Source: a virus
Virus record (IMG/VR): IMGVR_UViG_3300008108_000169
Coordinates: 23,500-87,499 of that record
DNA length: 64,000 bases
Reading direction: 5' to 3' (one strand)
Shown: piece after piece, positions 1 to 8,804 of the stretch
How the letters are laid out: each line of letters starts with the position of its first letter
Numbering within the stretch: position 1 is the first letter of the stretch
The notes under the pieces: generated by a model
Database searches by the model: none
Told to the model about the DNA's origin: nothing
Seen by the model: the letters and a program-made list of their open reading frames with translations, nothing else
Program-made: the position numbers and the translations under genes

Positions 1-223
1 TGTATGGTTTTAAAAATTCATCTAAGTCTTGTCTAGCATCTAACACAACCATGACCGTCATTAGTTTGGTTATACTGGCAATGCTACGTTGTTGATACAT
101 GTTCTCACTTTGAATGACATGCCCGTCGGCATCTGCTACTAACCAACTAGTAGCAGTTATTTTCTCAGCCGATGCAGAAAAAGACAGGGATGCTAACAGT
201 AAAAAAAATATATGTTTAATCAT
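1..223 (-). CDS. D-alanyl-D-alanine carboxypeptidase-like protein (peptidase S11), N-terminal part
   Basis: The reading frame starts at the ATG at 221-223 and runs off the window edge. About 19 residues form a Sec signal peptide ending SASA, followed by residues reading TSWLVADADGHVI and then RSIASITKLMTVMVVLDA. SITK at residues 50-53 fits the S-x-x-K nucleophile motif of S11 penicillin-binding carboxypeptidases (PBP5/6 type), which trim peptidoglycan stem peptides in the periplasm. Its start overlaps the stop of the 54-aa gene upstream (TAATG), so it is translationally coupled to the curli/cyclase operon. The SxN and KTG motifs lie outside the window, so activity cannot be judged. A beta-lactamase-like relative is the alternative. 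Confidence 0.8.
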   Translation of the reverse strand, partial: MIKHIFFLLLASLSFSASAEKITATSWLVADADGHVIQSENMYQQRSIASITKLMTVMVVLDARQDLDEFLKPY

Positions 224-387
224 TATCTACAGATGCTAAAAGATTTAATGCCGTTGAGACTAAATTGACTTAGAAACTTTTCCATATCGTCGTTAACGCT
301 AATCATTTTTGCTGGATACATAAACTTGTATTGTAGCATAAGCCATACATAATAGTCAAACCACCAGTCAACCGGAGTATAAATCAT
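223..387 (-). CDS. Small hypothetical protein (54 aa)
   Basis: Not recognised. I start it at the ATG at 385-387, which overlaps the cyclase stop in an ATGA junction, rather than at an upstream ATG that would give a longer overlap. It begins MIYTPVDWWFDYYVWLML, is aromatic-rich, and may contain one short hydrophobic stretch. The stop overlaps the next start (TAATG), so it sits in a tightly coupled chain between the cyclase and the carboxypeptidase. Confidence 0.6.
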   Translation of the reverse strand: MIYTPVDWWFDYYVWLMLQYKFMYPAKMISVNDDMEKFLSQFSLNGIKSFSICR

Positions 388-2426
388 TTTTCGTGTGCGA
401 CAAATTCGCCATTCCAATTATCTGGAAGGTCTTGCTGTTTCATAAATTCGCAACGCTCAATCCAGATTTTGTAGTACTTGTCCATTTGTCCGCCAAATGT
501 GCCTTTCATTTTCTTACACATTTCTGCGGCTTCGTCAAACTTCTTAGCCTTGTATAGAGATTGCATTTCGTTATACTTGACTAGGTCTTTACTCCAATCT
601 TCACCGTTAGGTCTTAAGGCTGTATAGATTAAGTCTGCTACACTTTTGCCTTTTGGTTGTAAATTATCGATACACAAGTAAAAGAAATCGTCCTTGGTTC
701 TATTGTAGGTTTCAGCACCAATAATACATAACACACCATAAGCCTTGCAACGTGCTTCTAAACGTGCGGCTGTTGAAACCATGTCACCTAAGATGTCATA
801 ACTATGTCTATCTGTGCTACCCATCTCACCAATAAAGCCTATACCTGTGTTACAACCCCAACCCATAGCCGCAGGTGGTAATCCCTGTGCTTCCATTTCT
901 TTTGTATAAGCATCAACAGCGTCTAACATTTCAAGTCCAACAGCAACGATTGTACGAGCATGATTAGGATCTTCAATCGGAGCACCGTGTATGTGCATTG
1001 ACGCATCTCCTACATACTTAATGACCATACCTTTGTTGTCCATGATTGGGCGGCTGATAGCGTCCATGTATCCATTCATATACTTGCCTAGGCCAGCAAC
1101 GTCATCACCATAGTGTTCACCAATAGGAGTAAAGCCGCGCAAGTCACTGAACATAACACTTACGTCTTTGCGCACACCACGCTTGATCAAGTCTGGATCT
1201 TTCTGTAACATCTCTACTACTTCTTTTGAGCAGTAGCCAGCAAATTGTTTTTTGATTGCCTGCTTCTGTAAGAATTCACTTACAAACTTAACCCCATAAG
1301 TATGCAGAGCGACGAGAATAAGACCAGCCGTGCTTGCCGTCGCGTCTCCCAAGATTCTGAATTCACTGAAACCGTACCGACTAGCAACAACACAGGCAAC
1401 GATCCCACTAACAGTTGTAAAAATACCGACATAGGTCCACCTCGATAATCCAATAATAATTAAACCTAATACTAACAAGGTTAGTATTTCCGCTCCATCG
1501 GCCCAATCAGGACGTTGGATTACTACACCGTTGGCCATTGTACCGATTACAGCCGCTTGCACTTCATGTGGCCATACTGCTCCTTTTGCTGTAGGTAATG
1601 GATTTCCTATACCTGCGGCGGTTGGTCCTACAATGACTATAGCACCTTCTAAATCTTTAGGCAATTTTAGTAAACTAAAACTGCGCGACTGCTGACTCCA
1701 GTCGATCCACACACGACCTAGTTGATCTGTTGTAATAGGACCAAATTTAGGAATACGCATTTTCTCAATGCCACCCTCAAACATTTTAACTTGTACTGTT
1801 GAATCACCTGCGGCAACACGTAGAGTTTCTAGACTTAGTGATGGATAAAGTTTGCCATCTACTGTAACCAGTAACGGCATACGACGATTGACACCGTCAA
1901 CCTCTGGGAGTGTATTTGTAATACCGACACCAGCGGCATTATTTTCTAATACTGGAATATTAGCAATAAGTCCAGGATACTGGACTATTTGATCTGCGAA
2001 TTCTGAATTAATTACTGCTGATCCCGGAACACGTGGAGTATTCTTTGTTTTTTGTGCAGGAGTAGAACTTAAAACTACTGGTGCTTCTTTTAGAGCTTGA
2101 CCCAGCGCACTGTCGCCACCTGTACGGTCTGCTTCTGGCATGAGTACATTAAGTACAACAAGGCCAGCTCCCCTCTGATATAAATCTCGTACAATTTTAG
2201 CATATTCTGCTCTTGGTAGGGGCCACTGTCCATATTTATTTAAACTCTCTTCGTCAATATTTACAGTTACAATATTGTTAAAGGTAGGTTCTTTGGCTGT
2301 AATCAGTGTGTCAAAATAACGTAGTCTAACGCTTTCGACAAATGTAGGATCTGCAACACGTATGCCCACTACTAACGCTAAGGTTAATAGTGCAGTCCAT
2401 GGGCTTAAAAGTATTTTTTTTACCAT
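384..2426 (-). CDS. CHASE2-domain class III adenylate/guanylate cyclase
   Basis: 680 aa. An N-terminal membrane anchor is followed by an extracytoplasmic CHASE2 sensor region (about residues 25-300), roughly three membrane segments (about 310-390) and a cytoplasmic class III cyclase domain (about 410-600). Visible catalytic elements are FSDLRGFT (first metal Asp), IKYVGDAS (Lys plus second metal Asp) and SYDILGD, whose Asp matches the adenine-selecting position, so cAMP is the expected product. The Arg of the transition-state pair is present (AARLEA), but the usual Asn three residues before AAR is Ser (codon 774-776). The gene follows the curli/FecR genes in the same direction. CHASE2 cyclases are bacterial signalling enzymes; one in a phage is unusual. 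Confidence 0.92.
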   Translation of the reverse strand: MVKKILLSPWTALLTLALVVGIRVADPTFVESVRLRYFDTLITAKEPTFNNIVTVNIDEESLNKYGQWPLPRAEYAKIVRDLYQRGAGLVVLNVLMPEADRTGGDSALGQALKEAPVVLSSTPAQKTKNTPRVPGSAVINSEFADQIVQYPGLIANIPVLENNAAGVGITNTLPEVDGVNRRMPLLVTVDGKLYPSLSLETLRVAAGDSTVQVKMFEGGIEKMRIPKFGPITTDQLGRVWIDWSQQSRSFSLLKLPKDLEGAIVIVGPTAAGIGNPLPTAKGAVWPHEVQAAVIGTMANGVVIQRPDWADGAEILTLLVLGLIIIGLSRWTYVGIFTTVSGIVACVVASRYGFSEFRILGDATASTAGLILVALHTYGVKFVSEFLQKQAIKKQFAGYCSKEVVEMLQKDPDLIKRGVRKDVSVMFSDLRGFTPIGEHYGDDVAGLGKYMNGYMDAISRPIMDNKGMVIKYVGDASMHIHGAPIEDPNHARTIVAVGLEMLDAVDAYTKEMEAQGLPPAAMGWGCNTGIGFIGEMGSTDRHSYDILGDMVSTAARLEARCKAYGVLCIIGAETYNRTKDDFFYLCIDNLQPKGKSVADLIYTALRPNGEDWSKDLVKYNEMQSLYKAKKFDEAAEMCKKMKGTFGGQMDKYYKIWIERCEFMKQQDLPDNWNGEFVAHEK

Positions 2427-2437
2427 ATAATATTTAA

Positions 2438-2734
2438 TTAAATTGAATCACTTAAAAATTTAGAATCTTGGCCCACTCCGATAATACAGGCTATTTTTGA
2501 AGTCATTTGTAATAATGTCCAGAATCCAGTCTTCTCGTTAACAAATAAAGCAAATCTAGTATCGTCTACAGGATTACGTGCAGTCCATACAGGCTTTTCA
2601 TTGTAGTTTTCAGTAAGGCTTTTAATAAGAGTTTGTGTATCATCGCAAAGCACGGGTTTACGGCTTTCAAATGGTTCGGCATTTGCTAAAGAAACAGTCA
2701 AGCTAAGTAGTAACGCTGATAGTAAAGTACGCAT
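2438..2734 (-). CDS. Small secreted hypothetical protein (98 aa)
   Basis: A clear Sec signal peptide (MRTLLSALLLSLTVSLANA) precedes a mature part of about 79 aa with two cysteines (LCDD and KIACI) that could form a disulfide. AAGGAG is well placed before the ATG, and an ATAAATA late-promoter core lies about 20 nt upstream. It lies between the curlin-repeat protein and the CHASE2 cyclase. I do not recognise the family. It does not resemble CsgE or CsgC closely enough to name, although a periplasmic curli accessory role would fit the position. Confidence 0.75.
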   Translation of the reverse strand: MRTLLSALLLSLTVSLANAEPFESRKPVLCDDTQTLIKSLTENYNEKPVWTARNPVDDTRFALFVNEKTGFWTLLQMTSKIACIIGVGQDSKFLSDSI

Positions 2735-2754
2735 AGCATACTCCTTAAAACTAT

Positions 2755-2761
2755 ATTTATT
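2755..2761 (-). promoter_or_regulatory. Late promoter core ATAAATA
   Basis: On the minus strand ATAAATA is followed about 20 nt later by the start of the 98-aa secreted protein gene. It matches the T4 late-promoter core (TATAAATA) at seven of eight positions. The upstream curlin gene ends across it. Confidence 0.5.
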
Positions 2762-4895
2762 GCCTTACTACTGTGGTGCAACCTGCAGGATTTGTACAGC
2801 TCTGTATAATATTAAATGATTTGCCGCCAGTCTGTTGTAAATCGACATTAGCGGCGCCGCCGGAGTTTGTAAGATTAATGCTGGCGTTATTAGCAGTAGA
2901 TCCGCTTTGAGTAACTGTAACTGTATGCCCATTACCTGTTAGCATATTTTCTAAATAATGATTGCCTGTACCTTCTTGTACTGCTGTTACAGAATTGTTG
3001 CTACCATTTACTGTAGTAAACATAATTTTATTTGCATTATCTTTTTGGTTAGTATTGACAATATTATTGCTACCGGTTATAGTAGTCTCTTTAAAATTAC
3101 TGCTGGTACTATTATTTGATTGTTGTGTAGTAATATTATTATAGGCACCGTTAACATCTAATTTATGATAGTTAGTTCCAGTCTGTGTTAAATTAATATT
3201 ATTACTGCCGGACCCCGCGATAGTAGCTTCGGTTGTATTTTTGCCAGCTGATGTAGTCTGTGTCACAGTTACATTGTTAGCATTTCCGCTGACCTGATCA
3301 ATGTACAAATAATTGTTTGAATTTTGACTAGAACCGTTGTTCCAGTTATTAATTCTTCCTTGCTGTTGCGGTGTTGGCATAACACTGCCTGCACCACTGT
3401 TAATAACTTCTTGGCCAGTACCGTTGGTCATTGTGATTGTTCCGCCCTCAACGACTGGTCCTAGGTTAACAGTAGATCCAGTAATGTTAACCACAGAGGA
3501 ATTAGAATACACAACTCCTGTTGTATCCACAGTATAGGTAGGAATAGTACCTGTAGTAAATGCACTATTAGATATAGTTCTTAGGCCGTCGCCGTAATCC
3601 CAATAAAATGTGTTACCAAATCCGCCTTCTGTATTCCAATACCATGCTTCAATATTATATGTTTGTCCTGCTACAACATCCATCCAACCACTGCTAGTAT
3701 AACCAAATATAGCCTGATATCGAACAGTTTCATTTTGATTGATGACAGTATTTCCATTTATACGTAAAACAAATCCGTCATCGGTGTTGTTGTAAAAATA
3801 CAATCTGTAAACAGTTCCTGCAGGCTTTGATGAAGTTATTGGTGCTGTTATAGTTCCCGAGTATCTAATAACTGTACCATCGTTAGATCCAAACCAACTG
3901 TTGTCGTTGTTTGGTAAATCAGAATTGGTTGCAATAAAAATGCCGTTACTAGTAACCCCACTGTTTACTGTGTTGCCATAGTCCGATATATTAGTAGACG
4001 GTGTTCTGTAAGTGAAGTTCCAAGTACATATTCCGAGGAAACAATTATAATTTTTGGGATCATATCTCCATACTTGAAAATTAAGACCTCGCTGTATGGT
4101 TTGAGAGGATGTTACAGCAGTACCGTTTGATTCAATAGTTGTTCCAGATACGCCTGTTGTTGTAACAGTATTAATAGGTGTGTTAATAGTTGTTAGTGTA
4201 TTTCCAACAATAGTATTAGTTGTCACTGTGCTAGATACCTTTGTCTGATATAGTGATTCTGTACCATTACTGCTTGTACTAGTTCCGTCGCTATAAGTTG
4301 TAGTAGTTACAGGTGTACGATAAACATAAGTTGTATTACCACTTGTTACTGTTCTTGTTGTATAGGTTGTAGTTGTACCTGTTACAGTAACTACTGGAGC
4401 ACTAGGTTGTGCTGTTTGACCGGACGTTAAAGGTGTTGTACTTGCCCACGTATAATTAGACAAGTCGGTTGATGATACAGAAGTATCCATATTTGGAAAG
4501 GACGCACTAGCTCCGTAACTATAACCTTGCGCTGTACTAATGACATTACCAAAAAAACCTGAACCTATATAAAATATAGCGCCATTTCCCAAAGCAGTAA
4601 TATCGCCATAGTCATGAACAACTTTTGCCAAGGTTCCGTTGCTGTTATATAAACCTAATCCATATTGACCGGGATTAGTTGTACTAGGAAAGAATTGAAA
4701 ATATTGTCCGCTAGATACTGTAACAGTTTGAAAGTTTTTATCATACGGTGCTATAAAATTACTGGCATATAATGTTGTTCCACTCCAATAATACTGCACA
4801 TCAAAAATTTGGTTGACGCCAAATTTACCGTCGGTGATGGCTGCAAAAGCATTTGAACACATCAGCGTGAGAAGAAATAAAATTCGTTTTATCAT
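2757..4895 (-). CDS. Large secreted PA14-like and curlin-repeat protein
   Basis: 712 aa with a signal peptide ending AFA. Residues about 25-165 form a Tyr/Gly-rich domain and 170-270 a Thr/Ser-rich linker. About 285-455 resemble a PA14/GLEYA-type beta-sandwich carbohydrate-binding domain (YRLYFYNNTDDGFVLRING, then a Trp/Tyr-rich stretch). About 535-700 carry curlin-type repeats with regularly spaced N, Q and G (GSNNINLTQTGTN, GSNNSVTAVQEGTGN). The ending CTTVVRQ has paired cysteines. It probably forms or caps surface fibres exported by the phage-encoded CsgG/CsgF. It overlaps the FecR gene by ATGA. Domain limits are by eye. Confidence 0.8.
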   Translation of the reverse strand: MIKRILFLLTLMCSNAFAAITDGKFGVNQIFDVQYYWSGTTLYASNFIAPYDKNFQTVTVSSGQYFQFFPSTTNPGQYGLGLYNSNGTLAKVVHDYGDITALGNGAIFYIGSGFFGNVISTAQGYSYGASASFPNMDTSVSSTDLSNYTWASTTPLTSGQTAQPSAPVVTVTGTTTTYTTRTVTSGNTTYVYRTPVTTTTYSDGTSTSSNGTESLYQTKVSSTVTTNTIVGNTLTTINTPINTVTTTGVSGTTIESNGTAVTSSQTIQRGLNFQVWRYDPKNYNCFLGICTWNFTYRTPSTNISDYGNTVNSGVTSNGIFIATNSDLPNNDNSWFGSNDGTVIRYSGTITAPITSSKPAGTVYRLYFYNNTDDGFVLRINGNTVINQNETVRYQAIFGYTSSGWMDVVAGQTYNIEAWYWNTEGGFGNTFYWDYGDGLRTISNSAFTTGTIPTYTVDTTGVVYSNSSVVNITGSTVNLGPVVEGGTITMTNGTGQEVINSGAGSVMPTPQQQGRINNWNNGSSQNSNNYLYIDQVSGNANNVTVTQTTSAGKNTTEATIAGSGSNNINLTQTGTNYHKLDVNGAYNNITTQQSNNSTSSNFKETTITGSNNIVNTNQKDNANKIMFTTVNGSNNSVTAVQEGTGNHYLENMLTGNGHTVTVTQSGSTANNASINLTNSGGAANVDLQQTGGKSFNIIQSCTNPAGCTTVVRQ

Positions 4896-6001
4896 TTTTG
4901 TATTAAGGTAATAATAGTATTACCTCCCTGATTAACACGATTTTTAAATTCTAAACTACCCTGTTGTTGATAGATTGTTGAGTTTTGTGTTAATGGAGTG
5001 GTTACGCATTGTACATCTGCACCATTATCTCTACACAAAGTTATGTTAGGGTCCTCTTTAACAACAACTATACCGGACGATTTTTTATAGTCCGGTAATA
5101 CCGGATCAACTGGTTCTAGAAATTTTTCATCTAGTGCATTTCCTATTATGTCAAATAGGCTAGCAAGGAACGCACTATCTAAAAAGTTTTGTTGTAATTT
5201 ATTTTCATAGAAAGTATTGGCCTGCATGTCTAAGAAATTCTCAAGGCCTTTTTCTTTTAAAAAATCAAAATCTAACGGATTAAACATCTTTTGTTGTTCT
5301 TGTACAGCACGTTTGATCTCTGCCGGAGGACTAACAATCAACAGATTACTGATAGCCATCTCACTTAGATTTAAAACTTTAGGTGGTGTAGGTGGGTGAC
5401 TTCTACTAGTTACTTTAGTGACTTGGAACGGCTGATTTAATATTACTGTACCCATTTCGTTACTGACTTCAATTGTTCCAGTTTTACAACTGGCTTCTAT
5501 ATCTTTCACTGTACGAGTCGGGCGATCATTTGGACAACTTGGCAATAAAACAATAGTACTAGCACCAAGTTCGTCAACTGTAGCTGTAAAGTCTGTACCT
5601 CGAACTGCTACTGTAGCAGTGGGCGTATTAAGGGCAACATTCTGTGGACTGTTTTTGGCTATTTGTCCGCTGGCATAACGAACAGTACCGAGTGCAATTT
5701 TAGCACCTAGCTTTCCACTTTTACTCTTGGGGTCATACACAAAATCGTCAATTACAAGTTTACTATTTTCGTTTACCTGTACTTTTGTATCATCTTCAAA
5801 GGTTATTCCGACTTTTCCCTGTAGAGTCTTGATAGCATCGTTCATCTCTACGCCAGTCCCTTTGGATCCCGTTAGTGTCGAATTCTGCCTGGTTATACTG
5901 GGAGGAGTATTTACTAGTTCCGTTACCTTTCCTATCGCGGCGTCGGCTTTCCACGATATACTCAGCAACGGAACGCATAGTATTACCATCCATAGTTTCA
6001 T
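4892..6001 (-). CDS. FecR-domain periplasmic/secreted protein
   Basis: 369 aa with a signal peptide (about residues 1-21, ending ADA). Residues about 25-160 match the FecR fold: AIGKVTELVNT, GVEMNDAIKTLQGKVGITFEDDT, LGTVRYASGQ, and TPTATVAVRGTDFTATV, where the AVRGTDF motif is typical. The remainder is partly helical with a few cysteines, and the C-terminus (NRVNQGGNTIITLIQK) looks like a partial curlin repeat. Known FecR-domain proteins are sensors or scaffolds in signalling and surface systems. Here it lies between two curlin genes and upstream of a CHASE2 cyclase. SD AGAGGG precedes the ATG. It may link fibre assembly to cAMP signalling; that is inference. Confidence 0.82.
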   Translation of the reverse strand: MKLWMVILCVPLLSISWKADAAIGKVTELVNTPPSITRQNSTLTGSKGTGVEMNDAIKTLQGKVGITFEDDTKVQVNENSKLVIDDFVYDPKSKSGKLGAKIALGTVRYASGQIAKNSPQNVALNTPTATVAVRGTDFTATVDELGASTIVLLPSCPNDRPTRTVKDIEASCKTGTIEVSNEMGTVILNQPFQVTKVTSRSHPPTPPKVLNLSEMAISNLLIVSPPAEIKRAVQEQQKMFNPLDFDFLKEKGLENFLDMQANTFYENKLQQNFLDSAFLASLFDIIGNALDEKFLEPVDPVLPDYKKSSGIVVVKEDPNITLCRDNGADVQCVTTPLTQNSTIYQQQGSLEFKNRVNQGGNTIITLIQK

Positions 6002-6010
6002 GCAACCCTC

Positions 6011-6985
6011 TTAGTTTTTCTGTAAAATTGTATATGTATTTCCTGATCCACTAATTGCAAGATTTGTTAAATTACTAACAGTACCTTGCTGTGTTACACC
6101 GATAGTATTTGAACTTCCAGTTACTGCCATAGTTGTATGATGCCCTGTACCAGCACCACCTGTTTGTGATAGTGTGATACCGTTACTACTGCCGGTTACT
6201 GTTATACTAGCATAATGATCAAACAATCCAGTCTGTGTTACATCTGTAGTGTTGCCTGACCCGTTAACATTAACTATTACTTGTGCGCCGGTAGAACCGT
6301 ATGCGCTCTGTGTTATGTTAGTAGTATTTGTTGCGCCAGTTGTAGTTACACTAACTTGACCCTTATTGCCAGTCATGTTAAGTGTTGTTGAATTGCCGCC
6401 ACCTAGTGTATTGCTTACTGTTGCTACAGTTTCGTCTGCATTGATAGTTCCTGTGAAGCTATTGTTTGCGCCGCCTGACTGTGTAACTGATAGATTGTTA
6501 CTTGTGCCTGTCATGTTTAATGTAGTAGTTGCTCCACCACCTGCTTGTGTAATACCTACTACATTTCCGCTTGCTGTGCCCAAGCCGTTGTTATTAATAT
6601 TGATATAACCTGTATTTCCGCCGCCACTAACTACATAGTTTAAGTTAACACCGACATTAGCATAGCCAGAAACTGTTCCGCCTTGTGTACTATTAACACC
6701 TAAAGATAATACGTTTGTCGCACCAGTTTGCTCAATATTGATTGTCTGTGCGTTTCCTGTTAACTTTGCTGGATCTGTAGTGCCGCCAGCATTACCGTTT
6801 GTTAAAATACCTTTTACTTTGTTTCCAGATCCGTCCTGTGTCATAGTAATAGTACTGTTATCACCCGACTGTTCTATGTAAATGCTGTTGTCAGCCGCGT
6901 GACCCAGTGTTGCCATTGCAGACAACACCAGAATAGTGAGTACTTTTCTCGACAACCCACCAGCGCCTGTTCTACTTGTTTCCAT
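6011..6985 (-). CDS. CsgA-like curlin repeat protein (major fibre subunit candidate)
   Basis: 324 aa. A signal peptide (ending GHA, about residue 30) is followed from NSIYIEQSGDNSTITMTQDG by continuous curlin-type repeats to the end (for example TLNMTGTSNNLSVTQSGG, GSSNGITLSQTGGAG, GSSNTIGVTQQGTVSN). Regular Gln and Asn ladders with intervening Gly are the hallmark of amyloid-forming CsgA/CsgB. At about twice the usual CsgA length it has many more repeats. SD AAGGAG lies 8 nt before the ATG. It sits directly after csgG and before the FecR gene, in the position of a secretion substrate. Confidence 0.88.
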   Translation of the reverse strand: METSRTGAGGLSRKVLTILVLSAMATLGHAADNSIYIEQSGDNSTITMTQDGSGNKVKGILTNGNAGGTTDPAKLTGNAQTINIEQTGATNVLSLGVNSTQGGTVSGYANVGVNLNYVVSGGGNTGYININNNGLGTASGNVVGITQAGGGATTTLNMTGTSNNLSVTQSGGANNSFTGTINADETVATVSNTLGGGNSTTLNMTGNKGQVSVTTTGATNTTNITQSAYGSTGAQVIVNVNGSGNTTDVTQTGLFDHYASITVTGSSNGITLSQTGGAGTGHHTTMAVTGSSNTIGVTQQGTVSNLTNLAISGSGNTYTILQKN

Positions 6986-7031
6986 TTTTTTCTGCTCCTT
7001 GGTACTTTATTATTTTTATAAGTGTACCATA

Positions 7032-8246
7032 TTATTTTACTGCGTCTTTCGCTATCCACCCTTTCTTGCCGTTCTCTAATTCAATGTATAAAAGAACACC
7101 TTCTTCTTTTACTACTTTTACTACTTGACCGGATTCAAGAACGGCAATAATTGTTGAACCCGATTTACTACTTTCTCTTACGTTACTCTTACCCTTTGAA
7201 GTTACTGTTTTTTCTTTTGTATCTTCGACGGGCTTGTTCTCAACTTTGTTTCCTTCAGGGCCTTTTCCGTCATTGGACTGCTGTAGTGCGGTTGCAGGCC
7301 CGGAGGTTCCTTGGGATGGCGTAACGGTTTGTGATTGAACCAACTCATCTCGTTTCTCCTCAGGTTTTTTGATTTCTGATGAAATCACAGGTTGCTTAGA
7401 TTCTTCTTTTGCCGGAACAGCTGGTGGCAATGGTGCTTGTGCTTCTTGTTGAAGTTTAAAACCCCAGATACCTTTACGCTGTCCTTCTTTGATTAATTCA
7501 ACAACTGCCATTTCTGTAGCAGCCTTAACTGCGTATGTTCCTGGCTCATTGATATTCATACCTGCTTCTGCTTCAAAAGCCTTTGTTCCAGCATCATAAA
7601 ATTTTAATGCTGTTACACTATCTGCAGAACTTAAAATAGTTTTTTGTACTGTAACGCTGGCCAACACTTTGCCGGTATTTACGCTAACTGCTCGTAAACT
7701 GACAGTAACTGTGTCTGTACTCCACTGTGTTTGTTTTCCGATACCGAAAATTCGTTGTCCGATACCGCCGCTGGTCGTGCTTTGATCGTAACCAACTATG
7801 CCACCTTCAAGAATGATGCCTGCAAACTGCATCGGTAATAAAGGTCTAGCATCTTTACCCTCATATGCTTCTCTCATCTGGCGAATAATTAATCGCTCTT
7901 TAGTTAAATTATCAATACCAACACGTTCGACAACTTCAAACCATTCTCCACGTCCAACATTTTGTAGAGCTTGGATTAAGAATGTTTCTGCACCTTGCGT
8001 AACTGCGGTTGATAGGCTAGCGATATTACTCTGTGGTCTACGTTGACCTGTTTTATCTGTAAAACTGTAAACTGCTACACTTAATGGTTTTCCGGCTTGT
8101 GGTCCGGGAATAGTGTCAAACTCTTTCTTGACTCCTTTCATTTGTGTAGTGACTTCAGGTTCTCTATCCAATACTCCGGTTGCCTGCATCATAGCACAAC
8201 CAGAAAGCATACTCAATACTGCTAGGGATAATATCGTTTTTTTCAT
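7032..8246 (-). CDS. csgG: CsgG-type curli secretion channel lipoprotein with SH3-like C-terminal extension
   Basis: 404 aa. The lipobox LSGC (Cys17) marks an outer-membrane lipoprotein. Residues about 50-275 match CsgG, the nonameric outer-membrane channel that exports curlins: KPLSVAVYSFTDKTGQRRP, FEVVERVGIDNLTKERLIIRQ, DTVTVSLRAVSVNTGKVLASV. E. coli CsgG is 277 aa; this one adds a Pro/Gln/Lys-rich linker (about 275-345) and a terminal SH3b-like domain (about 348-404, SNVRESSKSGSTIIAVLESG to GWIAKDAVK). It lies 3 nt after csgF, so the two are co-translated. Confidence in CsgG is high; the role of the extension is unknown. Confidence 0.95.
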   Translation of the reverse strand: MKKTILSLAVLSMLSGCAMMQATGVLDREPEVTTQMKGVKKEFDTIPGPQAGKPLSVAVYSFTDKTGQRRPQSNIASLSTAVTQGAETFLIQALQNVGRGEWFEVVERVGIDNLTKERLIIRQMREAYEGKDARPLLPMQFAGIILEGGIVGYDQSTTSGGIGQRIFGIGKQTQWSTDTVTVSLRAVSVNTGKVLASVTVQKTILSSADSVTALKFYDAGTKAFEAEAGMNINEPGTYAVKAATEMAVVELIKEGQRKGIWGFKLQQEAQAPLPPAVPAKEESKQPVISSEIKKPEEKRDELVQSQTVTPSQGTSGPATALQQSNDGKGPEGNKVENKPVEDTKEKTVTSKGKSNVRESSKSGSTIIAVLESGQVVKVVKEEGVLLYIELENGKKGWIAKDAVK

Positions 8247-8249
8247 GAT

Positions 8250-8795
8250 TTAGTTCCCTGGCATTTGGAATGACTGTAATGGCACATAGACACAACTCAT
8301 TCCAGTGTCTGTACATGCGGCCGTACTTGGATTAGTAGCAGTAGGATCTGCAATTTTCATCATTATGCAATATCCGTACGCAGTGGAACAGTTTGCATCA
8401 TCTGCACTACTAACTCTATTCCAACTAATGAAGTTTCCTTGGAAGTCAATACTTCCAGTGCAATTTGTGTTTGTACTTGCGGTACAATTATTATTAGCAA
8501 ACATAGCAGTTGCTACGTTTTGGCTAATCTGTGCATAGATACGTGATTCTAAATTACTGACAAATTTAGCTAAGTTTGTATTTTTCTTATCGGCGGCTGC
8601 TTTGTCGATTTCTGCTTGTAATTTGTCTGCACGTTCTTTTTGTCGTGTTCTTTCTTGATTTTCAATCGTTAATACGTGACTACTATAACCAACACCATTG
8701 AAGGAAGGACTCTTAAACTGAAAGTCACCCAATGGAGCGGCTACTGCCACAACTGGCAATATGAATAACGCTATTATTTTTGGTAGTTTGGACAT
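8250..8795 (-). CDS. csgF: CsgF-like curli assembly factor
   Basis: 181 aa with a signal peptide (about residues 1-19, ending AVA). The mature N-terminus (PLGDFQFKSPSFNGVGYSSH) matches the CsgF segment that inserts into the CsgG pore. A helical segment follows (about 45-95), and the C-terminal part has several Cys. In curli systems CsgF caps the CsgG channel at the cell surface and nucleates fibre growth. The SD (GGGAGCGA) partly lies inside a hairpin (8805-8835). It is the first gene of the curli cassette. Confidence 0.88.
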   Translation of the reverse strand: MSKLPKIIALFILPVVAVAAPLGDFQFKSPSFNGVGYSSHVLTIENQERTRQKERADKLQAEIDKAAADKKNTNLAKFVSNLESRIYAQISQNVATAMFANNNCTASTNTNCTGSIDFQGNFISWNRVSSADDANCSTAYGYCIMMKIADPTATNPSTAACTDTGMSCVYVPLQSFQMPGN

Positions 8796-8804
8796 TGGTT
8801 CGCT

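Noticed and set aside
2438-2734. CsgE assignment for the small secreted protein
   Set aside because: Size and signal peptide fit, but I see no CsgE-specific pattern.
2962-3537. Plus-strand open frames opposite the curlin-repeat gene
   Set aside because: Leu/Val/Pro-rich shadow frames created by the repetitive antisense Gln/Asn/Thr codons; no SD or start context.
6366-6608. Plus-strand open frame opposite the CsgA-like gene
   Set aside because: Shadow of the curlin repeats with hydrophobic low-complexity product and no RBS.
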